A DNA stretch of 64,000 nucleotides, from positions 12,710,001-12,774,000 of the forward strand of contig OX387203.1 of assembly GCA_947561715.1 (NCBI GenBank), given 5' to 3'. Both the position numbers and the translations under genes were made by a program. The notes beneath the pieces were generated by a model that was not told the origin of the DNA, ran no database searches, and saw nothing but the letters and a program-made list of their open reading frames with translations. Of the stretch, positions 12,061 to 23,607 are shown piece after piece (positions within the stretch are counted from its first letter, which is position 1; each line of letters starts with the position of its first letter). The stretch comes from Ascidia mentula. Its lineage: Eukaryota > Chordata > Ascidiacea > Phlebobranchia > Ascidiidae.

Positions 12061-13400
12061 TTTGTTAGCTTGTTAACAAATAAGTTTAGGTATGTTTTAA
12101 CTCGCATATACCTGTTACTAATGTCAGGCAGACAGAGAACAGAAAAACAACTTCCATTTAAAAGAAATTTTCTAACACTGTAAAATTCTGTGGATGACAA
12201 GAAAAAGTATTTTAACAATAATGAAGAAGGCTGTTCTGGTAAGTACACCCAAAACTGTTGTATAACCAGCGTGTCGATTAAGTGTTCGACACGCGACGAA
12301 CAGACTAACGCTATTGTTATCTGCAAAAGTCTATAAATTGAATCACTATAATTACTTAATTTAGCCTAACTTATCGGTTACGCCAATCTTGCAACAATCA
12401 CATCGATCTTACTAGTTTCAACGATTTTCCTATTAACGTGTAGTTGACAATTTTTGCAGTACATGCTGGTGGCAAAAGTGGTTCGAAGATGTTGGTGCCA
12501 GTATAAGTCGTTTAATTCCAAACCGCAAACAATCATTTGGGAAGAAATTTGAATTTCGAGTCTCTATCAAACAGCATTTAACCGAACGGTTGCGTAGTGT
12601 TGAAAACGTAATGGAATCATCGTTCGTTGCCAAATAAACGCAACGGCAATAAATTTTTGGACAAAATCCATGCAAAAACCAAATCAGCACTTGCTTTAAC
12701 GTTTACCGAATAAACGCGTTGAACTAACCATTGTTTCCAAACATGGAGCATTGTTACCGACCACGTGACATTGTTACGAAACTAGTACCATTTTTTCGTT
12801 CAATCGGACCTTAAAAGAGACATAGCAGCCTACAACATGCAAGGTTTTTATTTGTTTTGTCATTATTTCAACATGTATTCTAAACCTAAGTACAAGAATC
12901 CTGTAATTGAAATAAGTCTGGTCGTTCACATGCGTTAGTTACCAGATACGACATCTGTACTATTCGACACGCACGACAATTTTTTAAAAAAAAAAAAAAG
13001 ATGTTCGACAGACAATAAAATAATCGACGCCCTGTGTACATATAAATAAACAATATTGTGACAAAAGAGTTTTTGTACTGTAAACATGCATTAGTATCAA
13101 AATTAATTTTAAGTACAGAAAACAATACACCTCTTACAACAGCAACGTCAGGATTTGTTTGTCATGCAGACGTTTCTTAATGTCATTCACTATTGCAATG
13201 CAGTAGTTTTGCCTATCGGCATGTCTGGTGATGGATTAATGAAAACCTTATTAAACTAATCAGGTTAAAAAAGTATCTGCAGTATTCAAAAGTTAAAAGC
13301 AAAATGATTTTTCCTACACTCAATACTTACTCTCTACATTGGTCGCTCTCTGCTGGTAAATACAGACATACGATGAAAAACACTGAAAAAGGAAGCAGTC
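12061..13400. other. No gene seen
   Basis: AT-rich non-coding DNA with a poly-A run near 12984. Short open frames lack any family signature. Confidence 0.4.
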
Positions 13401-13429
13401 ATCTTCTTAATTATTTTTTTCTGACCCTG

Positions 13430-13740
13430 TCACGTTTAATTTTGTACTCGTCAATGAGACGTGTTTATAGCTTCTTTGGGTGTGAAACCGAAACACAGCC
13501 AGGTTGGAAAACCTGACGCGCCCTGCAACTTGTTAGTTTAATTGTCTCTGCTAAATGTCTTGCTGTGGCAGTGACAGCTTTTAAAGCGGCGAGTTATGCG
13601 GTGATTGTGGAACGTATGTGGCGTGTTAATACCTACTTTAGGTGTAAAAACCGGAACACAGCCAGGTCAGAAAACCTGACGTGAACTGCAGCTTGTTAGT
13701 TTAGCTATCTGCTCTAAAAGTCTTACTGTTGCAGTGACAG
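13430..13740 (+). repeat. Repeat family 6, two tandem partial copies
   Basis: GTGAAACCGAAACACAGCC ... GAAAACCTGACG occurs at about 13482-13515 and again, preceded by TTTTAAAGCGGCGAGTTATG, at 13577-13685. The full block recurs at 42238-42345 and a partial one at 41995-42040. It is non-coding and of unknown class. Confidence 0.65.
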
Positions 13741-15370
13741 CCTTTGTGTACGTTGCAGTTTGATAAAATACCCGACGCACTCTTCATCTTTTCGTGAATA
13801 GGGTCGTAATATATCGTTGACTTCGTCAAAACTGCATTATTAACAAACCCTTCGTCGGCCATTTGTGTTCCTCTATCGGAACTAATGCGACTAGGAACAC
13901 CGAACCCAATGAAGAAGGAAAGCGTTAGCACAAGTACCAGCTGTAATGTCTTTCAATGGAATTGCTTCAAACCATTTAGTCCAACGACAAACACTAGTTA
14001 ACAAATAAGAATAACCATCACACTGGGGTAATGGACCGACCAAATCTAAATCAAGTAACGACCAAGAGGTGCACGATTGTTGACAGTAACCTTAGACTTT
14101 TGACAAGGAATGCATGTTCGACACCATTGATAAACCATGCCAAACAAACCGGTTAACTTCCTCGTTGCTTTGACACTAGGGTGTGATAAACCATGCAAGG
14201 TCTAAAAGACCTTTCTCCGATATGGCGGTGGAAGAATAGGGCGACATATACCCGTAGAAACGTCTCCGATTAGCGATTTGTCTGAATCTGGAATCATACG
14301 TTTGACCGATTTCAAAGACTTATCGGAAGAATCGTCTTCTTGTTCGTCTGCAAGTTGTTCTAGAGCAGGGGTGCACAACCTTTTTACTATTGCCGGCCGC
14401 AACACACACACTGCTGTGTGCTAACGGCCGCCACTTAATATACTGTTTTTTCAACGATATACTCCTGATAATTACGACAAGTTGACGTGAGCATTATTAG
14501 AAAGCAATGGAAATGATTCCATACCTGAAAAATGTGCACTATTTATTATTTACATTTGCCAAATTACGTATATGACAATGTAATGAAATGTCGAATTATT
14601 CAATGACTTACTGCATTGTTCTTGCAAGCTAGGTTCACGTCTCCATCATAAAATAATCCACTTCCCATTTGGGATTAAACGCCCCTTTCTCTTGTTTTAA
14701 CACCCTTTTGCGTTTCAGCGATATGACTGTGTCATTCCACTGTTTAGCTTTTCGACAACTGTACATGCGTACATTACAATTTTACAATTCACCGATATGC
14801 TATTAAATTAATTCCCGATCAAAGGTTGAATATCTTCGCTCCAGTCCTTTCAATGGCGCCGAAATGAAAGCTAAAGGTTTCCAGAAACCGTCAGAAAACT
14901 GATAAGACAAGCTCCGACCGCAAACGCGTTACTATCGCATATAAGGGACATACGAGCACTACCCTTTGGATACGTCAACAACGTTTTGTCACGGCGACCA
15001 TTGAATATTCTGTTTCTTTGAACTAGATTTCAATCCATACAATACACCGTTTAGCTGTCTTAGATTGTGTGCAGCGTGCGGAACAAACCTCCGGTAAAAA
15101 TGGTACATGGCAAGAAATCGCCGTAGCTCGGAAGAATTGGTTGGACGTGGAGTGACTGCAACTCGATCCTCGATTGGACTAATTCCGTCCTCAGAGAGTT
15201 GATGCCCCAGAAATTTTACTCTCGACTATCCGAAAACACTCTTAGATAAACGTTTAAGTAATTGTCGCAGATGTTCGGTATGCATTTCTTCAGTTGGGAA
15301 AGCTATGAGCAAATATCGTCAATGTAAGAAATACAAATGGAATCGAATAACGATCTTTGACCGTCTTGCA
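13700..15370 (-). mobile_element. Ty3/gypsy LTR retrotransposon relic
   Basis: Parts of a gypsy polyprotein lie on the minus strand. The RT end (with a trace of the catalytic DD box) and the FLGH region lie at about 15050-15360. An RNase H entry (FWKPLAFIS) lies near 14870, and integrase pieces, including PSRISSDRG, at 13700-14200. No LTR was identified. It is clearly broken, with many breaks, and also carries a small hAT-type element. Old. The family call rests on the order and motifs of the surviving parts. Confidence 0.75.
14365..14828. mobile_element. hAT-type non-autonomous element (one clear end)
   Basis: CAGGGGTGCACAACCTTTTT at the left edge is a typical hAT terminal sequence. The same end (CAGGGGCGCACAACCTTTTT) begins another copy at 25.33 kb. 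It interrupts the gypsy relic, whose RNase H part resumes at about 14830. The right end is poorly kept and I could not fix the target duplication. Confidence 0.5.
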
Positions 15371-15970
15371 AGTAGGGGAGTGCGGCGGCGGGATGGTTTT
15401 TATTTGGAATAGGGGGATTTGTAAAGTTCCTTGAATTTGACAGTAGGTTTGGAATTGTTGCTGTTGTTTTTGGATTTCGTGTTTGGGGTATTTAAATGGA
15501 ATGAAGGGGAAAGGTTGGCCATGAAGGATAAGTTTGTCTGAGGTTGTGAGAAAACAAAGTCGTGGAGGATATTTATATTCTTCTTCCAGGATCAACGGCC
15601 CCTATGGCGTGCAGAAATGAGATAAACTAACACTACATCGTGATCGGAAAATGGACAAGCGGAAAGTAATGATGTTTGGGAATTAGTTGTTTCGATATAT
15701 ATATTCTGTCTATGCGTGATTGGGTCCTTGGGAAGCGATGGGAGTATTGACGATGGGTTGGGTATAGGATGCGAAAGGCGTCTTGTAGTTCGTTGCAACG
15801 TCCGGAGACATCGAAGACGTGACAGGAGGAAATTCCTTAAAAACAGCTTCAAATTTGTTAAGCGTTTGTTGATTACAATCGTTGCTAGCGTTATCACCGC
15901 ATGACTCGTCCGTAGATAACTTATCACCTGGAACATCGGCATTGAAAATTGGATCATGCTTTTGTTTGCT
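15365..15970 (-). pseudogene. LINE (non-LTR) endonuclease relic
   Basis: Minus-strand pieces read DAFRILYPTHRQYS, then QSRIDRIYISK, then FSDHDVVLV. This is the end of an APE-type endonuclease domain (DAYR.L.P....YTW....QSRIDRI..S ... SDHD), including the conserved SDH near the active site. At least two frame changes separate the pieces, and the reverse transcriptase does not follow. The LINE clade cannot be named from this part. Confidence 0.7.
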
Positions 15971-16393
15971 TTGGACAAAGAGAAAACCAACGTGGAATGA
16001 TGCTGACGTCACTTCCAGAACCAACAAGGAATTTTTGACCCTGTCGACTCACCACTCACCAACTACTTGGTGGCTGGTTATTCTGTGGTCTGGGTAAGAA
16101 TTCCTTTAAACGTAATTCCTGCGTCTGGGAAAAATCTGAATATGAATCTGACGTTATTCTGGTGAAAAACAACAAATATACACCTTATGTAAAGATTGTA
16201 TTTTCTGACGTTTCGCATGTACGTACGATTAGGCTTAAACACAGTAGCGAACCCACGGGCAAAGAAATTAGGTGACGAAAAAGAACAAAGGGCGCAACAG
16301 CTAAAACACAGCGGGACATAAATCAATGGACACCATTAATCACAAGTCAAACGGTCAAACATGGGATACAAAAGTAACGAATGGTTACGGGCG
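15971..16393. other. No gene seen
   Basis: Non-coding gap between the LINE relic and the end of the PLE. The minus-strand open frame 16078-16326 is not recognisable. Confidence 0.35.
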
Positions 16394-17229
16394 AAATTGT
16401 GGAACATGGGCGATAGTACGTTTCCTAGGTAGCAAATTAATATAATAATTTTCAACAACCAACCGTTTTGCCAAAATTGTTTCTTGTTTTAATAGTTTTT
16501 CTTCCTTTCAATTGATACGGTGGTCGGTGTCAAGTATGTGGGCACATAGAGCAGATTTATTTGGTTCCATATTGCGCATGGCTGCCTTGTGTTCTTTAAT
16601 ACGGGACGTTAAATTGCGCTTAGTCTGGACAATATACACAGTGTTACAATCAAGGGAGGTGGTAAGTTTCCCGTCCGGTTTTGCAGTGACGTTTACATCC
16701 AAAAATGTCAGACTATGGTCGTGTTGTGTTTCCCGGGTTAACTTGGTAGAAGGTTCAATGTTGTTTATGTGATTATGAAACCTTGCGAACTCGTCTTTTG
16801 CTATGATGACGTACGTGTCATCGACGTCGCGGGGGTGTTTTGAAGGAAGCAAGAGCGGTTTGCTCAATCTGTTCCATTGTAATGTTGGCCAGAACCGGTA
16901 AAATGGGAGACCCCATTGGGGGCAATGTCGTGTTTATATGTGAACGACATCAAACGATCATGCGGAAGTAATTTATATTCAGAAATAATCTTAACAAACT
17001 CACTGGAATTTTTTACAGTAAAGGCAATAAAATTTGGTTGATGAACTTAGATAGCTGGTAGGTTGGCGAGTTAACAAAAGAAACAACCTTCCTTATGGAT
17101 TTTGGGTAACCAGTAGAACTTTGGGAGCACACCGTCGCTGCTATGTAGTCTTCGATACTCCGGTTGGGATATGCAGTCTTCTGTCCGTAATTTCCACACA
17201 AATTTGTTCAGTTTCGTCTCCAGTCTGGT
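16394..17229 (-). pseudogene. Penelope-like element: RT end plus GIY-YIG endonuclease
   Basis: On the minus strand, starting at the gypsy insertion point, the sequence reads LNKFVWKLRTEDC, LPKFYWLPKIHK, VSFVNSPTYQLSKF, then (after lost RT core sequence) a MGSPI...LANITMEQIEQTA stretch and YVDDTYVI (the RT catalytic box). It ends with VYIVQTKRNLTSRIKEHK, a GIY-YIG type endonuclease, finishing near RTIAHVPQF at about 16396. This RT plus GIY-YIG order is diagnostic of Penelope-like elements. Frame changes and the missing RT palm make it inactive. The other half lies beyond the gypsy element at 21977-22250. Confidence 0.9.
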
Positions 17230-20200
17230 TGTCACAAATTACGTGGTTACACATCAAGTTACGGTGTATTGTGATGTCATAGTTGATTGTGATGTGTGAA
17301 GTACTGTACAGTGGTAACGGAATTATTATTAAAAAAGTGAGCAGACTGTCAACAGCTTATTCTGCAGCAGTAAAGCCAGTTTCAAAAACACGCCAATTAA
17401 ACTAACCCGACAGCGTCGCCCAAGAAAAACAGTCTAGGGTCAGACGCGACATCTGGGGGCTCGTCCGGGATCACTTATTTTTTTGGCGTTAGTTTATCGA
17501 ACTGAAGTCTTTGTGCAAATGCAAAATGGACAGGCTGGCGGAGTTGGGAAAGCAAATGGGGCTTACTGGAGAAACGTTAATCAAGTTTGTCAACGAACAG
17601 CAAGCGCTTGAGCGTGAAGAACGACGTCTGGCGCGTGAAGAAGAACAACGTCGAATAGAGGCTGAACTGGAATTAAAACGTCTGACGCGGGAAGAACAAC
17701 GTCGAATAGAGGCTGAACTGGAATTAAAACGACTTGAATTGCAACTTGCCCAAACCAGAAACGGTGGTCTGGACGTTGCTGCAAGTCGGACGAAAACACC
17801 AAAGTTGCCTTCGTTTGTTGATGGAAAAGACGAGCTCGATAGTTATTTATTGCGCTTTGAACGGTTTGCGGCTAACAGCAAGTGGGACAAATCAGAGTGG
17901 GCGACTTCGCTGAGTGCGTTGCTAACCGGAAGGGCGTTGGAGGTATACTCGAGATTGTCCGATCAAGACGCCGTGGATTACGATCAACTTAAACGGGCAC
18001 TTTTGCTTCGTTACGATCTAACCGAGGAGGGTTATCGGGTCAAGTTTCGCGAGTCAAAACCAGAGTCTGGAGAAAGCCCTGTACAGTTTGTCGTTCGTCT
18101 TGGAGGCTACCTTGACAAGTGGGTGAAAAGTTCAAACCACACAACTGAATGGGAAAGTGCCAGGCAGTTGTTTATCAAAGAACAGTTTCTTAAAGCTTGT
18201 TCCAAGGAAACAGCGACTTACCTTAAAGAGCAGGCGCCCAAGTCCCTGGATGATTTAACGGCCTTAGCAGAGCACTTTTTGTCTGCACACGGAAAAGAAA
18301 TGTCCAATGATGACAAAAACTTTATGCGAGAGGGCGATCGAGACATGCGTGATTTCTGCACGCATTGCAAACGCCAAGGTCACACGGTAAAGGACTGTCC
18401 GCGTAAGCAAGTTGATAGCAGAACGCCTAGGCGGTGTTTCATATGTGACAAGACAGGTCACTTTGCTAAGAACTGTACGTCGCGGCCAACAAATGTTTCA
18501 GGGTCTTTGGTTATGGAGGCGAAAGCAGCGTCTCTGCCAATCACAAAAGGTTTTGTGGGAAAGCACCCTGTTATGGTTTTGCGTGACACTGGATGCACTG
18601 GTGTGCTGGTAAATAAAAGGTTTGTCGACCCCAAGGATATCATCGAAAGGCAAGGATCTGTTACGCTTGCTGATGGACAAGTGGTGCAAACCGAAGTAGC
18701 GAAAATATTTATTGATACGCCGTATTACACGGGAACTGTAGAGGCGTTGTGCTTGCCCAGGGCACCGAATGATTTGTGTCTTGGAAATATCGAGGGTGTA
18801 CGGAATGCAGATAATCCTAACCAATTCTGGTGCGAAGCAAATGCTGCTACAACTCGATCAGGAGGCAAAAAGAAGGCATTGGTTCCGTTGGTTGTTGCTG
18901 ATGATAGCAAATGGTCTGTTTGTGATAGACAAGCATTTCTAAAAGCTCAAAAGAAGGACACTTCGCTTGCCAAGCTGTGGGACAGTACGGAGGAACTGGT
19001 GCGAGGCGACCGGGTGACTAAGTTTAAAGTCAAAGAAGGCCTTCTTCATAGAATGTACAAGCATCCGAAAGTTAACAACGGTGAGTGGCTAAAGCAGCTT
19101 GTTGTACCTACGACACTAAGGGAAAGAGTAATGGCAGTTGCCCATGACTCCATTATGGGAGGTCATATGGGAATAAAGAAAACGTATGATAAGATCACTA
19201 CTAACTTTTATTGGCCTGGAATTGCCGGTGACGTAAGGAGGTATTGTAACTCATGTGACATTTGTCAGAGAACTGTAAGCAAGGGGAGTGCCATTAAAGC
19301 ACCCCTTCAAGCGACGCCATTGATAGACACGCCCTTCAGGAGAGTCGCGGTGGATATTATTGGTCCAATTCACCCAGTAAGCGACGATGGACATCGATAC
19401 GTACTCACGTTAGTGGATTATGCGACCAGATATCCCGAAGCCGTAGCGTTGAAATCAATTACAACGGAGTCCGTCGCCGAAGCACTTGTAGACATGTATA
19501 GTCGTCTTGGCATACCTGATGAGGTTCTTAGCGACCTCGGTACACAGTTTGTATCTGAGTGCATGAAAGAGATGGAACGACTCCTTATGGTCAAACATTT
19601 GGCTACGACCCCATACCACCCAATGTGTAATGGTCTGGTTGAAAAATTCAATGGTACCTTGAAACGGATGTTGAAAAGGCTTTGTTGTGATCAGCCGAAA
19701 CAGTGGAACCGTTACATTAATCCACTGCTTTTCGCCTACCGCGAAGTACCACAGGAGGCGACGGGGTTTTCCCCATTCGAGTTACTCTATGGAAGAACGG
19801 TTCGGGGTCCAATGGCAATCATGAGGGAGATATGGACAAACCCCGACACGCCGTCCGATATTACGTCGAGCTATCAGTACGTGGTCGACTTAAGGAATCG
19901 GATCGCAAACACCTTGCAGTTAGCCAAAGAAGAACTGTCAAAATCACACAGTCGGTACAAACAGTACTTTGACAGGAAAACCAAACCGCGGAGATTTAAA
20001 GAAGGCGATAAAGTTCTTCTATTGCTCCCAACCGACCACAACAAACTGTTAATGCACTGGAGAGGTCCATTTACCGTTCTCGAAAGATTTGGTACCAACG
20101 ACTACGTGCTTGACATTAATGGAAAGACAAAGAAGTTCCACATAAATTTGTTAAAACAGTACATACAGAGACATGTCTCGGGTAAGGAAGGCCCAGCTGA

Positions 20201-21971
20201 GGAAGAAAGGTGCAGACAGGATTCCCATTCATGTGCGACCGCTCTCGTTGCAAGTGGTTCGGACCAGGTGACCTATGGAGAACAACTTGACGAGGCGCAA
20301 TGCAAGCAAGCGGAACAACTCGTCCGACAGAACGGATCTGTGTTTAGCGACAATCCAGGAAGTGTGGAGTTCATTGAGCATCGAATTGAGTTGACTGACG
20401 ACCATCCTGTGCGCTCTAAGGCTTATCCCGTGCCTTACCACATGCGACAGGAGCTCGAAAAGGACATTGAGGAAATGATGCGACTGGGCATAATACAGCG
20501 TTCGCGTTCCGCTTATGCTTCGCCGGTGGTCATCGTGAAGAAAAGGGATGGGACCAACAGAATTTGTATCGATTATCGCAAGTTAAACAAGCTGTCGATA
20601 TTCGATCCAGAGCCGATGCCCACGGCGGAAGAAATTTTTCAGAAGCTTTTTAGAAGTAAATATTTTACGAAGATTGACCTCTCCAAAGGATACTGGCAGG
20701 TGCCAGTAGCAGCCGAAGACGTCCCCAAAACGGCGTTTGTCACCAGCGGAGGTACGTACAAGTTTCTTAAAATGCCGTTCGGTATGGTAAACTCGGGGGC
20801 AACGTTCATGAGAGCAATGCGGATGTTGCTTCGGGGCCTTGACCACGTTGATTGTTACATCGATGATATACTGCTACACACGGGAACGTGGGAGGATCAC
20901 CTTGTCTCGCTAAAAGCACTTTTCGGCCGCTTAAAACAAAAAGGTGTCACCATTAAGCCGTCAAAGTGTGTAGTGGGGACTCATACTGTCGAGTTCTTGG
21001 GGCACAGTGTGTGTGATGGCAGTCTTGGATTAAACGACCGAAATGTTGAGAAAATCAAAGGAGCGAAACGGCCGGGGACGAAGAAGGAAGTTCGCTCATT
21101 TATTGGTCTTACAGGTTACTACAGAGATTTTATCCCCAACTACGCGGCTATTGCGTCACCGTTAACAGACTTAACGAAGAAAGGACAGCCGAACGCAGTT
21201 GTTTGGGGTGATGCACAGGAACGTGCGTTTGGAACCTTAAAGTGCATGTTGACAAGTCAGCCGATATTGCGCTTGCCTGATGTTCACAGGGAGTTTGTTC
21301 TGCGAACCGATGCGTCCCAAACCGGAATAGGATGTGTTTTACTGCAACAGCATGAGGGAAGACTCTACCCCGTGAGCTACGCAAGTAGGAAGTTGTCTCC
21401 CGCGGAGGCGGCATATTCGACTATTGAGAAGGAGTGCCTTGCAATCATATGGGCAGTTAAAAGGTACAGGATTTACCTTTACGGTTGCGAGTTCGTGTTG
21501 CAAACGGATCACCATTCCCTGAAGTGCCTATTCTCAGCAAAATATGACAATGACCGTGTGATGCGCTGGGCGATGTATTTGCAGAGTTATCGCATTCGCT
21601 TTGAGTATATTAAGGGTTCGGAGAATGTTGGTGCCGATTTTCTTAGTAGGTCGTAACAACAACGTTGGTAAAAGTTGTACGGCTTTTGTACATAAATCGC
21701 TGTGTGGTGTTTCTTTGTGTTTCGTAATTTGTTTTGTGTTAGTTCTCGAAAAACGATGTTTTCTCTTAAATAGGGACATCAAGTTACGGTGTATTGTGAC
21801 GTCATAGTTGATTGTGATGTGTGAAGTACAGTGGTAACGGAATTATTATTAAAAAAGTGAGCAGACTGTCAACAGCTTATTCTGCAGCAGTAAAGCCAGT
21901 TTCAAAAACACGCCAATTAAACTAACCCGACAGCGTCGCCCAAGAAAAACAGTCTAGGGTCAGACGCGACA
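17230..21971 (+). mobile_element. Gmr1-like Ty3/gypsy retrotransposon, looks whole
   Basis: The element is bounded by LTRs (17230-17451, TGTCAC...GCGACA; and about 21757-21971). Exact 5-bp copies of CTGGT lie at 17225-17229 and 21972-21976. A primer-binding site, TGGGGGCTCGTCCGGGAT (17454-17471), would pair with tRNA-Pro, as in murine leukaemia virus. One long open frame fills the interior. The LTRs are nearly identical over about 195 bp, differing more only at their outer edges, so the insertion is young. It sits inside the minus-strand PLE. It looks whole, with no obvious break. Confidence 0.92.
17511..21656 (+). CDS. Gag-Pol polyprotein of Gmr1-like gypsy element
   Basis: A single 1381-codon frame. 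A second Met at codon 6 (MDRLAEL) is an alternative start. In order: a charged coiled-coil-like region with a duplicated EEQRRIEAELELKRL segment (about 40-80); a gag region; two CCHC knuckles (CTHCKRQGHTVKDC near 283 and CFICDKTGHFAKNC near 309); an aspartic protease with a DTG box near 358; an integrase with an HHCC zinc finger (about 545-590) and DDE residues in VAVDIIGP (613), LSDLGTQF (675) and GLVEKFNG (709); then RT with IDYRKLN (about 1020) and YIDDIL (about 1117); and RNase H starting at RTDAS (about 1264). Integrase lies before RT, the reverse of ordinary gypsy order and the hallmark of the Gmr1 group described from deuterostomes. Confidence 0.93.
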   Translation: MCKCKMDRLAELGKQMGLTGETLIKFVNEQQALEREERRLAREEEQRRIEAELELKRLTREEQRRIEAELELKRLELQLAQTRNGGLDVAASRTKTPKLPSFVDGKDELDSYLLRFERFAANSKWDKSEWATSLSALLTGRALEVYSRLSDQDAVDYDQLKRALLLRYDLTEEGYRVKFRESKPESGESPVQFVVRLGGYLDKWVKSSNHTTEWESARQLFIKEQFLKACSKETATYLKEQAPKSLDDLTALAEHFLSAHGKEMSNDDKNFMREGDRDMRDFCTHCKRQGHTVKDCPRKQVDSRTPRRCFICDKTGHFAKNCTSRPTNVSGSLVMEAKAASLPITKGFVGKHPVMVLRDTGCTGVLVNKRFVDPKDIIERQGSVTLADGQVVQTEVAKIFIDTPYYTGTVEALCLPRAPNDLCLGNIEGVRNADNPNQFWCEANAATTRSGGKKKALVPLVVADDSKWSVCDRQAFLKAQKKDTSLAKLWDSTEELVRGDRVTKFKVKEGLLHRMYKHPKVNNGEWLKQLVVPTTLRERVMAVAHDSIMGGHMGIKKTYDKITTNFYWPGIAGDVRRYCNSCDICQRTVSKGSAIKAPLQATPLIDTPFRRVAVDIIGPIHPVSDDGHRYVLTLVDYATRYPEAVALKSITTESVAEALVDMYSRLGIPDEVLSDLGTQFVSECMKEMERLLMVKHLATTPYHPMCNGLVEKFNGTLKRMLKRLCCDQPKQWNRYINPLLFAYREVPQEATGFSPFELLYGRTVRGPMAIMREIWTNPDTPSDITSSYQYVVDLRNRIANTLQLAKEELSKSHSRYKQYFDRKTKPRRFKEGDKVLLLLPTDHNKLLMHWRGPFTVLERFGTNDYVLDINGKTKKFHINLLKQYIQRHVSGKEGPAEEERCRQDSHSCATALVASGSDQVTYGEQLDEAQCKQAEQLVRQNGSVFSDNPGSVEFIEHRIELTDDHPVRSKAYPVPYHMRQELEKDIEEMMRLGIIQRSRSAYASPVVIVKKRDGTNRICIDYRKLNKLSIFDPEPMPTAEEIFQKLFRSKYFTKIDLSKGYWQVPVAAEDVPKTAFVTSGGTYKFLKMPFGMVNSGATFMRAMRMLLRGLDHVDCYIDDILLHTGTWEDHLVSLKALFGRLKQKGVTIKPSKCVVGTHTVEFLGHSVCDGSLGLNDRNVEKIKGAKRPGTKKEVRSFIGLTGYYRDFIPNYAAIASPLTDLTKKGQPNAVVWGDAQERAFGTLKCMLTSQPILRLPDVHREFVLRTDASQTGIGCVLLQQHEGRLYPVSYASRKLSPAEAAYSTIEKECLAIIWAVKRYRIYLYGCEFVLQTDHHSLKCLFSAKYDNDRVMRWAMYLQSYRIRFEYIKGSENVGADFLSRS

Positions 21972-21976
21972 CTGGT

Positions 21977-22250
21977 ACATGTTGATTTGGCAAGTTTCTT
22001 GTAGGTTTTGTTGTCCGAGAGCAAGGTGACAGCTTTATTGTCATAATCTTGTCTGCCACAGTGCAATATACCTTTGTCAACCTTGGATATGATGATGTTG
22101 GTGTCGTTCCTCAAGCTCTTAGTAAAGTTTGAAGGTGGCAATTTGGCTTTTATACTGATGCTTATGAAGCATTCACAAAACTGGCCGTCTGAAGAGTTTT
22201 AATCGTGTCAATATCCTCCTCTGTTAGGGCGACGACAATGAAACGACATT
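21977..22250 (-). pseudogene. Penelope-like element, N-terminal part
   Basis: The minus strand reads EEDIDTIKTLQTASFVN, then PPSNFTKSLRNDTNIIISK, KVDKG, RQDYD and SDNKTYKKL. This is the conserved entry of PLE reverse transcriptases, just before the LPKFYGLPKIHK motif that resumes at 17229 on the other side of the gypsy element. One stop interrupts it. No further PLE sequence is recognised above 22250. Confidence 0.85.
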
Positions 22251-22985
22251 AGACACGGATGACAAATTAGGCGAATTAATCCCCATTCAACTAATTCGGT
22301 AGTCGCGCTTGTTGTCGGAACAAGTGGAATTCAGTAATTTCGTCAACCGAACCTGTTCCTGAGGGAATATTCAATTCTCCATTAATATTTTTTTTACCAA
22401 ATTCAGAATTGGAAAACACCCCACCATCACCGTGTCTTCCTGAGTCACTAATATCGTGCTTTTGTAGTTTTGGAACGTCTGGCATCACATCCAAAAGAGC
22501 AATGTTTCCAAAATAAGTTTGTTGACAGTTGAGTGCCCAACCCGGAAACTTAAAGATATAGGGCATGTAGGGATTAAAGTTTGCGAACATAAGTCCATTA
22601 TAAATCTCGTTTTTTGGTTAAAACGCAACGTTAGGGCGCAAGAGAGCAGTATTCGTTGCGTTGTCCTTGGCAACGGCGGGCAAAGTTGATCTACGCTTTT
22701 TAATTTAAATAGGAAAGCCCGAGCTAAAATGTTATTAATCATAGTGGGTAGACGTTTCGAACTCTAAACTGCACGTAGAAAAGCGTCAAGGTAAAAAGGC
22801 ACTAAGCAAGCAGAGAAATCACACAGCACAACAGCGACGCTCTTTCTGCAAACAAATGTATGTATTTTGCACCTCACAACCTATTATCAACGTTTTGCAG
22901 TTTGTACAGGACTTCATTTTAACCTAAATACCCATTCCATGAAAAAACTAACTTTACTTTGAAGTTTGGACCTTGACCAGAAGGA
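22251..22985. other. No gene seen
   Basis: May hold decayed upstream PLE sequence. The minus-strand frame 22291-22590 has no recognisable motif. Confidence 0.35.
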
Positions 22986-22994
22986 TAGAAAGTA

Positions 22995-23105
22995 ATATTT
23001 TAACAAACCTCACCGGAAGCTTCATTTTTCAAAATTTGCTCCGACTTGTCGGAAAAATAGTGGCTGATGCTTGGCTGCCAAGCCTGTAAACCTATTTGTC
23101 AAATG
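22995..23105 (+). repeat. tRNA-derived SINE, copy 3 (partial)
   Basis: AACCTCACCGG, then TTTGCTCCGACTTGTCGG, GTGGCTGAT and GGCTGCCAAGCCTG represent the T-arm 3' side and tail of the SINE family on the plus strand. The tRNA head is missing. Confidence 0.75.
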
Positions 23106-23605
23106 GTGGTTGAAAAATTGCTGGGATTTATTTCACGCACATGCTAAGTATTTTGTTGCTGAATTTTAAAACAAAAAACAGTTTGTGTTAATTAATGAAA
23201 CCTTTATATTAGTGGTGTGGCGTCGAGTAAGCAGCAATTCAACATCTTAAACAATCGCCTAAAGAGTAGACTCAAGCAAGTAAACTTTTACGTAGCCTCG
23301 TTTTTTTATGTTGGCATTTTCAGTTTTTGTCTGAAAATAGAATAGCAACAAAAATTATTTAAAAAACACAACAAAAACAAATAACTCAACGGTAGGTCCA
23401 CTTTCGGGTCTGCCACGATAAAAACTATAAAATCTGTTTTCTGCGACACGCCGCTGTGGCAGCAAGAGAAGCGACGAGAGACTGCACTAAAGGTGTTAGT
23501 AGCCAAAACGCGAAAGGTGTAGGCAGCAAGGGCAGTGACGTAGAATTGCGATAAGGCGATAACGCACAAGAGGACAAAAAGGGTGAGAGAGCGCAAAATT
23601 TATTT
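23106..23605. other. No gene seen
   Basis: Non-coding. Open frames on the minus strand at 23306-23670 are hydrophobic or serine-rich chance frames without recognisable domains. Confidence 0.4.
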
Positions 23606-23607
23606 AT

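Noticed and set aside
17590-21414. Minus-strand frames across the Gmr1-like element
   Set aside because: They are antisense shadows of the polyprotein frame and match no family.
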